Shown: in pieces, positions 24,001-34,098 of the stretch
Numbering within the stretch: position 1 is the stretch's first letter
How the letters are laid out: every line of letters starts with the position of its first letter
Assembly: GCF_035582795.1 (NCBI RefSeq)
Contig: NC_134373.1
Location: 27,436,501-27,500,500 of the forward strand
Reading direction: 5' to 3'
Source of the DNA: Mycteria americana
Taxonomy: Eukaryota > Chordata > Aves > Ciconiiformes > Ciconiidae
Length of the DNA: 64,000 bases
Notes under the pieces: generated by a model
Database searches by the model: none
What the model saw: the letters and a program-made list of their open reading frames with translations, nothing else
Told to the model about the DNA's origin: nothing
Position numbers and translations under genes: made by a program

Positions 24001-25982
24001 GCTTGATCCACCCCATCCTCCAGGCTGCCCACAGAGACCCACCAGTGGCTGGCTGGCCCACAGGGAGCAGATCCTTCCCTTGATGGCTCACCTGGCCCTA
24101 CAGATGCAGATCTCCTTCTGCTGGTGCCTGGTGATGAGAGAGCTGCTCCTGGTGCCAGGTTCTCCTCCACTGCCTGGCTGTACCCTGGGACACGCTGGCT
24201 TCATGTCCAAATTTTTCAGATATTTTGCTTTGTGGTTTTTCATGCAGTGCTCAAGATATTTTGCAAAAGGCACCTTATAAATTGACTCAATAAATACACA
24301 TAAAACACTGGGTTTAATCCTTCCTTTCACGTTCTTCTTTTCATTATTAAAATGTCCCCAGCTTACTGACTCCCTCCCCACCCTGTGTTTAGGCCAATCC
24401 AATCCAACTTAAAATACTTTTGGCTTCTACAGGAAGACTGGAAAATGACAATTTTATTTCAAGGAAGCTTGTTTTGGACTAAAATCAGGGCTTGTAAATG
24501 GTTGAAGCAAAGAATGTCTGTAAGGACTATCACATCAGGTGCACAAAATAACGACAGTGTGGTAGTGTTTTCATGCCAAGGGGCCCAGTACTGTATGACA
24601 AGACCTCCACTCACCAGCCCTTCCTCATTGGGGCATCCTGAATGGGAAAAAGTACATACAAAAGAAGAACAAATTCTCAGGGATAGAGAGGCTAAAGGAT
24701 TCCCAGACATGGGTTGAGCAGTGTGGGTACAGCCTTGGGGACAGGCAGGACCTGCCCACACCAATGGTGGGACTGTCTCCCTTGTAAGGGTCAAAAAGGT
24801 GCCTGACTGCAGTGAATGACTCCTAAAAGGTGGGTTCAGCCCTTGCAAAAACCAGGTCAGATGGGCACTGGTTTGGAATTAACTTCGGAGGAAGATCCAT
24901 CAAACCTGCTTTGGTTTCCTCATCGCCATGGTGTTTGCATCATATACAGCACCAGGGGTGCTCAGCCACCCAACAACTGTCTGCTCTCATCAGCCTCCAG
25001 CTCCTATCTTCTCCTTGCAGCCCAGCTCTGCTCAGCGCTGATGGACCATCTCCAGGCCCTCTGTGCATTAAAAAAGTAATGGGACAAGCCAACAAGGAGA
25101 AGAAGTGAAGGTCAAATTGTGGTGGTAGCAGTTTAGCCTGCACTGGCCCATGTTCTGCACCTCATAGGTTTCCTCCAGCAGCTGAGAGATGGAGAGAGAC
25201 AGTGAAGTACTAGAAGGGCATTTTGTACATCACCAGGTAATACCTGAGCGTTCAGGATTTCCCCTGCCACCAGGTGACAGAGCCTCATCTGAAAAATGGG
25301 AATTAAGCTTTGTTACCTGCATCACAGGCACGGGGCACAGTGGGAGACTTACGCCATCCATAGGGATAAGGGGGCACCTTCATCTGACAGGGCTCTGGGT
25401 GACAAGCCCCAGAGGATAATATCCATGCTCTTTAAAAAGCACAAAGTTCCTAAATAGGATCTCATCAGCTAAGAGGTCAGAGCAGCTGAGAGACCACACT
25501 AGCCCAGATTTTGTTCCTGGAGCCCTAACCCTGTGGTTTAACTTTCTTAGGATTCCTTTAAGGATCACAGTGTTCTGGACAAGAGACCTTTGGGACCTCT
25601 TGGGTAAACGTGGGCATTTCTTGTATTCATTACCAGCCTCTGGCTGCATTAATACCTTAGCTATTTCATCACAGGCCTCTCATGCCTGTTAATATGTCTT
25701 TTGGACTCATTTCAGCCCGCAAGCCTCCCAGTTCCACAGTTTTGCTGAACAGCTTTGTCCTTTTTCAGAAGGAGCTGAGCACTGTGGTCTGGAGGTTAAA
25801 GCCCTGGAGGCCTGTGCATGGGACAGCTGGCCTCCATCCCTGGCTCACTGCAGCCCGGGCACCCCTTTTACCCTTTCCATCCCTCTAAGCCTGACGGAGA
25901 GAACCTGGCAGCAGCAGGGTGACCTGGCCTGTGGTGTTTGCGGGAGGGGCAATTACCTGTGCACGGGCACATTCGCGTGTAT
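18021..25982. other. Intergenic, no gene recognised
   Basis: Mostly unique sequence. A small GC-rich patch at about 19810-19945 and A/T homopolymers at about 19127-19139 and 19171-19180 are the only compositional features. The reading frames are short and show no domain, splice pattern or homology that I recognise. Confidence 0.5.
25245..25335 (+). mobile_element. Possible ancient MIR-type SINE fragment
   Basis: The phrase GCCTCATCTGAAAAATGGGAATTAA resembles the conserved core of MIR (CCTCATCTGTAAAATGGG), preceded by a loose match to the upstream core. MIR relics are rare and very old in birds. The match is short, so this is only a candidate. Confidence 0.3.
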
Positions 25983-25987
25983 CTGAT
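25983..25987. repeat. LTR target-site duplication, left copy (CTGAT)
   Basis: Identical to 26586-26590 on the other side of the solo LTR; it fixes both element ends. Confidence 0.9.
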
Positions 25988-26585
25988 TGTCGTGGTTTAA
26001 CCCCAGCCAGCAACTAAGCCCCACACAGCTGCTCGCTCGCTCCCTTCTCAGTGGGATGGGGGAGAGAATCAGAAGAGTAAAAGTGAGAAAACTTCTGGGT
26101 TGAGATAAAGACAGTTTAATAGGGAAAGCAAAAGCCACGCACAAGCAAAGCAAAACAAGGAATTCATTCACTCCTTCCCATGGGCAGGCAGGTGTTCAGC
26201 CATCTCCAGGAAAGCAGGGCTCCATCACATGTAACAGTTACTTGGGAAGACAAATGCCATCACTCCAAATGTTTCCCCCTTCCTTCTTCTTCCCCCAGCT
26301 TTATATGCTGAGCATGACGCCATATGGTATGGAATAGCCCTTTGGTCAGTTGGGGTCAGCTGTCCCAGCCGTGTCCCCTCCCAACTTCTTGTGCACCCCC
26401 AGCCTACTGGCTGGTGGGGTGGGGTGAGGAGCAGAAAAGGCCTTGACTCTGTGTAAGCATCGCTCAGCAGTAACTAAAACATCCCTGTGTTATCAATCAA
26501 CACTGTTTTCAGCACAAATCCAAAACACAGCCCCATACTAGCTGCTATGAAGAAAATTAACTCTATCCCAACCAAAACCAGCACA
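25988..26585 (-). mobile_element. Endogenous retrovirus solo LTR
   Basis: A 598-bp element with TG...CA ends is flanked by a perfect 5-bp duplication, CTGAT, at 25983-25987 and 26586-26590. The transcriptional sense is minus: TATAAA lies at 26305-26300 and an ATTAAA poly(A) signal at 26120-26115, giving a U3-R-U5 order with about 130 bp of U5-side sequence after the signal. No internal retroviral region, primer-binding site or second LTR is next to it, so it is a solo LTR left by LTR-LTR recombination. I recall this LTR type as common in neoavian genomes. The 5-bp duplication fits ERV1 or ERVL better than ERVK (6 bp), but the class is not settled here. Confidence 0.93.
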
Positions 26586-26590
26586 CTGAT
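26586..26590. repeat. LTR target-site duplication, right copy (CTGAT)
   Basis: Matches 25983-25987 exactly. Confidence 0.9.
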
Positions 26591-29500
26591 GTTCTCACTT
26601 CTTCACTGATAACCCAAAGCATGATGGCAGCAGTGAAGCCAGGCACAACGCCGGCTCAGCCAGCCATGTCCAACATTTGCAAAGCTTTACGGCAAGACCT
26701 GAAAGGCAGAGAGATCAGGCTGCTTTGTCCAATAAATGAAGAGATAGACCCAGCTTTTGACACAACTCTAATTATTTAAAGATGGCCACAAGCCCAAATG
26801 GAGCTTTGTCTTCAAGGTCTGAAAGGCGAAAGACATAAGAGTCCTTTTCATGGGATTTCTCTGAATTTTTCTTTGCAGAAATAGTTTGGTCCAGGGGTCA
26901 GGGAGAGCAGAGATAGCAAACTCAAGCCCATGTGCTCAACAAAAACCAAGCCCTGAGAAGTGGGCATGGCAATGACCTTCAATGCCTTCTGCGGGAGGAA
27001 GATGCACAGAGCGGATGAGCACCAGAGTCCAGTCCCTGCTCCATTTGCTCCTGGTGGCTTCCCTGCCCGTCTCCCAGGAGAACCCTCCTGGCTCCCTTTC
27101 CCTTGCAGGTGCAAAAAAACTGGAGCTCGTGTGGAAGCTGGGGTTTCTCACCTCTGTGCAAGTGAATCCCACTGGGGTCAGATCCCCAAGGCTTGGGTCA
27201 TGGGAGTTAGCAACTAAGTAAGTCGGGCTGGCCAGCTTATGGCACCAGACTGGCAAGGTTGTGGCACTGTCACCAGGCTATTTGGGAGGGACCTTCCAGG
27301 CAGCTGGCTTTGCTGCCACCTAAGCATGGAGGTTTTGTTCCTCTCCGAGGCTTTTAACAGTGGTTTAATGAAGAATTAGCCAAGCCGGTCAGGAAGAAAG
27401 GTTGTTAAAATGTTGTTGCTTTTCCCTGCTAATAAATGTCATTGTCCTTGACCTCTTTTTAACACGTTTCTCAGGTTTAGGATGAAGAAACAAAACCTCC
27501 AAGGCTTTCAGCAAAGGTCCATAAATTTGTTTTAAAAGAAAATAACCTCAGAGTTGGGGTTATTTGGTCAGTTTCCCATGAAAAATCTAGGAAAAAAATC
27601 CTCAGAGAGAGATGTGCCCTCTTGTGCCCTCTTGAAATGCTCAGTTTCACAAAAAGGACTGGTTTTCATCATAGATAAACAATTCCTGTAAGAAAATTAG
27701 AAGCATGTCTGATGAGCTAGTTCATACAGGTTTGGTGCAATAGGAGCTACTAGATCTGGTACTCTTATATTCTTACCCTGTCACACCCTTTCTGAAACTG
27801 TCAGTAAAAAAGCCTGCATCCTATAACCACATAACTAAACAAGACTGACACGTCTTTGCTCTTTTCATTATAGACAGGGATTTGTTGTTGTTCTTGAAGG
27901 CTTTAATTTGCAGTATTCAACAGCTTAACAATTCCCCACGCCTTCTGCTCATTAATTGCATCAATGAAAGGAACGCATTTGATTTATATCCATCTACGTC
28001 AAAAACCATCATGAGTGACACTTTTTAATAGGAACAATGTATTCAGCAATGAGAGAAATGTCACAGTGCTTTCCAGGATGACAATAAACTGATAGATCTT
28101 GGAGTTTTTACAGCAAGGATAAGGTAAATTAATTCGGATTGTTCCTCCTGGTGCCAAGTCTGAAGCTGATGCCTTGCCAAATCTACTTTAGAAGTGCAAA
28201 TTGGTGAGGAAAAGCAATGAAATATATTAACTTGTCACTTTCCTGTTGCTCCAGACTGGATCTGAAACTACCTTCTCCAAAACAGCTGGCTCCATGGCAC
28301 ACACATCCTACCCAAAGAGAAATCCTTGAAGAAAGTCTTCCACCATGGTCCACCCAAACACCCCTTTTTTCCTCAGCACCCTTCAAGGGAGTAAGTACAG
28401 GTCTCTCCTCAGTGTGAGCTGCAGATGATGACTTCCAGGACCTTACCTATGGGTAGGAGAGTGAGGAAGGAGGAACTGGAAAGGATATTGATGCTTCTGC
28501 AGACCAAATGAAACCTTTCACAAGGCCAGAGATGCAGATAAAGTGACTTACTGCTACCCAAAATGTACAGCACCCCTCCTGTCCCCCATTTAAGGAAAGG
28601 GCCAGAGCTGGCATTAGGCAGACAATGTCTGGTTCAAATGAACTATCTGACCATGCTTTTATCTATCAGCAAGGACACAAGACACTCAGATCTGTTTGCC
28701 TTTCTTTCCATAAATGTTGTTGCTCAGGTCTGGCCACTGCAAACAGTTCCACACTGGTAGCTCTGGAAACTTCATCCATTTGTGCCCAGAGGAGAAGCCG
28801 GCCAGCTGAGCCAGCACAAGCTTCGGTCCAGCCAGGAGTGGAGAAAGAGCATCCTGGCTTTTACCAGTGCCCTCTGCAGACATATTTGTTGGGCTGAGTT
28901 TTGGAGCTGGGGCTGAAGTATATTGGATAGAAAATGACTGAGAACAAAAGATGGAGGGGGAGGACAGGTTCAGAGATGTAACTTCAAATCTGAAAGCGTG
29001 ACATGAACCATTCAGCCCATCAATGACACAACCCCAGGGTGACTTGGTTGAGGCAATAATTATGCACATGGAGAAGAGAACCGGTATGACAGGGGCTCTT
29101 CAGCCTGGCAGACAGAAGCATAACGCAATCCATGGTATAGCAGCAAAACTGGCCAAAGTCAGCCTAGAAATAAGCTTGGTAGAAGGAATCAGCCATTGGC
29201 GCAACTCACCGATGGCTGTGATGGCTTCTCCATCAGTGATGGTTAACAGCAGGTGGATATTTCCCTACAAGATCTGCTCTTGCAGTCCTAAAAACTTCTA
29301 GCACTATTCAGGAGACTGGATGATCAGTGTCCCCTTCATCTTACCTGAGCCACTGCTCAGGTACCTGCTGGGGACCACTTGAGATGACCAAGACAGTCAG
29401 TTCACCAAAATGAACTGATGACCTACATTTCCGTGAAGGACTCTGCTTCAGCACCAGGCTCCTGAACAATGCAGCCTGCTGGCCAGATATTTCTCTCCCT

Positions 29501-30654
29501 CTGCCTAACCCATTAGCTCAGAAACTAGCCAGAAGAGACCAAAACGATCACTCAGCCTGAACTTTTGCACAAAACAGACCACAGAGCCCGCCCCAGCAAT
29601 TCCTACATGAATACACTTCAGTCCTCCGGAGCCACTGGGAATACTGGGCTGGAAACAATAGCTTCGAAAGAGCAAATCAAACTTATAAAACAAAACAAAA
29701 CAAAAAAGTGCTGAGGGAGGGCAATAAAAGTCAGGATGAGTCAAGGAGGTAATTATGTGTGATAGCAGGGTTTCTTTGGCTGGGGACCAGCAAGAGACAC
29801 TGTCTGCATCCAACCCTCAGGATGAGCATGACAGAGCAGTTTGTGCTGCAGAGAATTAAAAGTCTTCAGACAGGAGAAAGGTGAGGGAAAAGGCAGCAAT
29901 CTGAGATGGGGCCGGGCCTAACTCAGACACACACAAGTCATTAAGCTAATGTCTCTTGCCTAATTGCACACACAGAGACATATCCTGCAAGGAAAACAGC
30001 CTGAGAAACAGCCTCATGGAACGGGCATTAAACAAACGCATTAAGCAGGGGAACAGCAATCCTTTTTCAATGCCAGCCAGGTGTGAGGCATTTCTCATCC
30101 ACAGGACCACAGCCATTCAGTCACGCTCAGCCCACGGGAATCCCACAGAAGCAAGAAATTGCAAGAGGCTACAGGTCCCCCCATCATTGCTTTGTGTACA
30201 AAGGCTCAGGGCAAAGAGGAAGAGATCTGGCTGATGATACATGCGTGCTGTTAAACATACCTCCCTGGAAAGGACTGTGAGCCCCAGGTTTAGATTTGGT
30301 AATAAAATCGTGAAATGGGAGCAGGGGAAGGAGGCAAAGACTTCTGGGTATTGTTTGCAGCTCTGCCCATGTTTGCTTAGTGATTCAACTCGGAGTTACT
30401 GGGTCTTTTAGAAACAGGCCATGAGTCATCCACACCACTGGTTCCTGCCCTCTCTAGAAAACCCCCAGTCCGGGAGGGTGAACACAGAGGAACAGCATTT
30501 TTCTTGATGAAACAGTTCAGCTGCCCAGGTTCCCCTATCTTTTCTCATGCCAGGTATCTGTAAGCCTCAAGCTCCTCCAAGCAGAAATGGAGGTTGCCTA
30601 GCCTGATGCCCTCGGACATCAGTGCTTGAAAGATAGGACCTGCTGTTTTTTAAA
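26591..30654. other. Intergenic, no gene recognised
   Basis: Unique sequence with short, unsupported frames. The AT-rich interval at about 27900-28150 has low CpG content and no repeat resemblance; it is a reasonable candidate for conserved noncoding DNA, on composition alone. Confidence 0.45.
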
Positions 30655-31165
30655 GCCAAAGTAAGAAGGGACCTCAGGAGGACAGTCTGCTTTCACTCCT
30701 CCAAACAGCGTCAGCGCTACCCGAGCCACTTCTGACAAGTGTTTGCCTAATCTCCAACTTGAAACTTCCAGAGATGACATTACTACCACCTCGCTTCATC
30801 ACTATGTGGTCATCCTTATTGCAGGGAAGTTGTTCCTATCGCAGAATTGTAGAATTTTGAAGCTGGAAAGGACTTCTGAAGGTCTCTGCTCCAACCCCAA
30901 CTCAAAGGAAGGCCAACCATATCTACTTGGCCAGATGTTGACCAACTAACACCTAACCTGTATCTCTCTTGCTGTGGTTTCAACCGTCACTTCTTGTCAG
31001 GTCTGCCGTGGATACAGAGAACCGATGAGTACCTTTCACCTTACAGCAAAATTGTTTGTGTATTTAAAAAAATGTTTTCAAAAGCCTTTCCTTCTTCAGA
31101 TCCTTCAGCCTTTCCTCATAGGTCATGTTTTTGAGACTGCTGATCTTTTATGCCTGCCTCCCACA
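30655..31165 (-). mobile_element. Old CR1 LINE relic (minus strand), interrupted by a second CR1
   Basis: Antisense CR1 phrases occur in order on both sides of an interruption. Before it: GAAGGGACCTCAGGAGG, TGTTTGCCTAATCT and CCAGAGATGACATTACTACC, ending near GGGAAGTTGTTCCTAT. After it: CACCTAACCTGTATCTCTCTTGCTG, GTCACTTCTTGTC, GGATACAGAGAACC and TCAGCCTTTCCTCATAGGTCATG. These two parts join into a continuous old-type CR1 3' region if about 30838-30946 is removed. Confidence 0.8.
30838..30948 (-). mobile_element. CR1 3'-end fragment inserted in the older CR1
   Basis: GCAGAATTGTAGAATTTTGAAGCTGGAAAGGACTTC is the antisense of a CR1 3' terminus (compare the usual ATAGAATC..GGTTGGAAGGGACC). It begins exactly where the older CR1 breaks and ends before that element resumes. 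Confidence 0.7.
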
Positions 31166-32867
31166 GACAATTGCTAGTCTCCAGCCACGCAGATCCCAGA
31201 GCTGCCAACCTCATGAAGACTACTGCAGCTGTAAATGGGAAGAGTTAGGAGCACGTGCCTCCACAGGCTCCCTCCATGAAGAAGAGAAGACAGAAGAAAG
31301 GCAGCCAAAGCAGAAACAGCTCATCAGATGCTCTGAACACCAGCCTTCCCTTGGGCCCCTTCTCCTCACGTCTCCGACAACCTCGAGCATGAAGATGCAT
31401 AAAAAATCCAAGTGCTCAGTTCAGCTGTTGATAGCTGTGGTACTTCCTTCTGTGCCAACAATGTTGCATGCCCCAGCTCTTCCCCAGGGCTAGCAGCATA
31501 AACGAGTGGAAAACCTAACTCACGAGACATTACTGTTATTGTTTTCTAACAGGGCTGTGCTAAAAAAACCTCCACCCAGAGGAAAGCCCTTTTGTGCCGT
31601 GAACAGGCCAAACACAGTCCAACATGCTGACCAGCAGACTGGGAGGAGAGGGTCATGGTGAGATGAGTTCCTCAAGATCCAGAAAAGTTAGGACTAGGTC
31701 TCCCTCGTATGTAAGCCCACTCTTGGATATCCTCTGCTCTGCAAATCCCTTAGCTGCATCACCCCATCCTCTTCCTAGCCCTGTCCTGGGAGCTCTGCCT
31801 CACCATCCTTCCTTGCCTGTCCCCATTCCCCAGGGCGTTTGTCACCTCCCCAACCACAAGAAAAACCCTCATTGGACTTCCTTCAACCTGCCCTAGTCCT
31901 GCATTCTCCCCACGTCCTCCTGCTCCCCAAACACACGCACATTTTAGGGTTGAGAAACTTCAGTCAAACAGGAGGTGCTTTAGGAGAGCAGGGCTTTGAA
32001 GAGAAAGGGCCTTGCCATGTTAATGAGAGGCGCCTGCCAGCCAACAGCCCAGCCCCTGAACGCGCAAGGAATTTTGACCTCACATAGTGAAATTTCCTAG
32101 AACTTTAAACCTTTGTTGTTGTTGTTGTCGTGGTCGTTTCTTTGGCTCTCTCTTGTTTTTCAATTTTCCACTTGGCAACTGTGTTGAAATGATGCAAGGA
32201 AGTAGCCGCTGCTTAACTGCAAATTATTAATTAGATGCCAAGGAGTCTGTGCATGACTGCACGCAGGCCAAGGGGGGCTGTGTCCTACATTACAAAATCA
32301 ACGGACCGGCTTGGCATTGCTTTTCTGCCCTCAGATATAATTTAGTGGTGAGTCTCCATTTGCTCCAGAACTGATTCCGAAAAGAGAAGGCACTTGCACA
32401 GTCTATTGAGGGGGAGAAGGGGAGCGAAAAACAACAAAACCCCCACCCTTGGTGACCTTACCCAACAGCTAAAGGGCTGATCCTTTAGCTGTTGAAACTC
32501 TTTCCTAAGAGCCCCAATCACTGTTAAAACAAATACTAATTGTTCTTAGCTAGGGGCTGGCTAGAAATAGTCTGACTGAAGAAGTTCTGCTGTAAAATAC
32601 CAATCTGATGAAATTCAGAAAGACTTCAGGCGCTCAGGGCTACCCAGCTCTCCAGGTTTTCCTAAGACTTACTGCCATCCCAGCAGGAGCTGACACCCCT
32701 CTGCTGAGACAGCGTGTCTGGCCACACGCGTCCTCCCAGACTGCTGCAGCGCAACTGAAAGTAGGTTTGCACAAGCCGCGGCTGAAGGCGCTGCGGTTTT
32801 TGGTGCTGTACATACACTTTGCCCTAGACACGTCTCTGCTCAGAGGACCTCATAGTTTAAATACTCA
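31166..32867. other. Intergenic, unique, with a perfect hairpin
   Basis: No gene recognised. The stretch at about 32110-32420 is AT-rich, with a (GTT)n run at 32113-32127 and a homeodomain-like AAATTATTAATTAG at 32221-32234. A 13-bp perfect inverted repeat follows at 32463-32494. Confidence 0.5.
32463..32494. repeat. Perfect 13-bp inverted repeat with 6-nt spacer
   Basis: Arms 32463-32475 (CAACAGCTAAAGG) and 32482-32494 (its exact reverse complement) are separated by GCTGAT. An RNA copy of either strand would form a short hairpin. It is too short for a typical microRNA precursor. Confidence 0.9.
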
Positions 32868-33045
32868 AGACCAACAAACTTCCCGGGGGGGGGGGGGGGA
32901 TCTGTTCCAATGGGTATTTACCCTCATTGTTAAAAATTAACAACAAAACAATAATCGTAGGCAGCTGGGCCTTTCGTGCCTTTTATAGCAACATTCCCAC
33001 AGCTCTGCGAGAGACATTGTTTGGGATTCACAAATAAATTTTCAC
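32868..33045 (-). repeat. Local duplication, copy 1 (includes a CR1 relic)
   Basis: Aligns without gaps over its core to 33933-34098 at a fixed offset of 1054 bp, with roughly four bases in five identical. The first ~65 bp resemble antisense CR1 (ATCTGTTCCAATGGG..TTACCCTCATTGTTAAAAATT). The remainder, through CCTTTTATAGCAACATTCCCACAG, is not CR1 that I recognise, yet it is also shared. This copy carries a run of 15 G at 32885-32899. Confidence 0.75.
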
Positions 33046-33932
33046 CCCAGTTCAGGATAAATCCTTAGTTGACTGTTTCAGATGTTTTCCCAAGAGGGAA
33101 TGGCCGCTTCCCATGTGGCTCTAGCCATGGCATATCTTCCTGGCACGCATATCCCAGGCAGCAGGGCTAGAGGGCTTTGATGCTTGTAGGAGCCAAGCTC
33201 CAGACTGTGCTTGTGCACCCAGAGTTGCTGCATCCCTCATTTTCTGCGTGTTTTAATTCACAGCATTGCCTGGCCTTGGCACTGACAGAGACTTGGGAGC
33301 CTTTGGTTGCCTCCTCCCCTCCAAGAGGTTGGCTGGTGGCAGATGGCCCTGGGCAAAGGGAGGCTCAAGGGGAAGTGTAAGCATGTAAAAAGCTGCAGCC
33401 AGCTTATCTTCAAAGGGGTAGGCAGAGGTGACCAGGAGATGGACTTAAACTGACCAGAGAAACAACCCCAGCTCCTGCAAGCCAAGCTGATAACCAAGAA
33501 GACTGGCAGAGGCCTGACAGGAAGGGTGGAGGGAGGTTGGTTTGAGGTGCATCCTACAAAGCCAAAAGAGCACGCTTGCCTTGGAGTTCTCCGAGTGCCA
33601 ATCCTGAATGGTCTTGGGACTGTCATTTGAAGGCAGACCTCAGCTGCACCCTGCTCATCTCAGGCTTGGGTGTCCCCTCCCTCTACCACCCGTAACAATT
33701 CATATTTCTGTATGCTGGGAAGTGCTAACCAAAATCAAGGGTGCAGGCTTGCAAGTGGCAAGAAAAACCTCCTGCAGCTCCCCAAGATGCTGGAACTGAT
33801 TGCCACCGCTCCACAGCCTGACACGAAACCAGAGCAGGATGATGTAAACCATCACATAGACCCTGTCAGGGTTAGCAGGAACAGCCAGTGCTCGGTCCCG
33901 GCCCTGAGAATCAGAAAGTCTTGGTAGTCCAG
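33046..33932. other. Spacer between the two duplicated segments
   Basis: Unique sequence with no gene or repeat recognised. It does not resemble the sequence left of copy 1, so the pair is dispersed rather than part of a longer tandem array. Confidence 0.5.
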
Positions 33933-34098
33933 ACCAAGAAACATCCCTGGGGAATCTGCTCCACTGGTTAATCACCATCACCCTTAAAAATTAATAAGAA
34001 AACAATAATAGTAGACAGCTGTGCCTTTCCTGCCTTTTATAGCAATGTTCCCACAGCACAGTGAGGGACATTGTTTTGGGTTCACAAACAGCTTTTGG
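33933..34098 (-). repeat. Local duplication, copy 2 (includes a CR1 relic)
   Basis: Partner of 32868-33045. AGACCAAGAAACATCCCTGGGGAATCTGCTCCACTGG resembles an antisense old-type CR1. The shared flank after it (TAGACAGCTGTGCC.., CCTTTTATAGCAATGTTCCCACAG, GACATTGTTTTGGGTTCACA) matches copy 1 base for base apart from substitutions. Confidence 0.75.

Noticed and set aside
32885-32899. Run of 15 G
   Set aside because: Ordinary homopolymer and a likely sequencing-length uncertainty; noted only as part of duplication copy 1.
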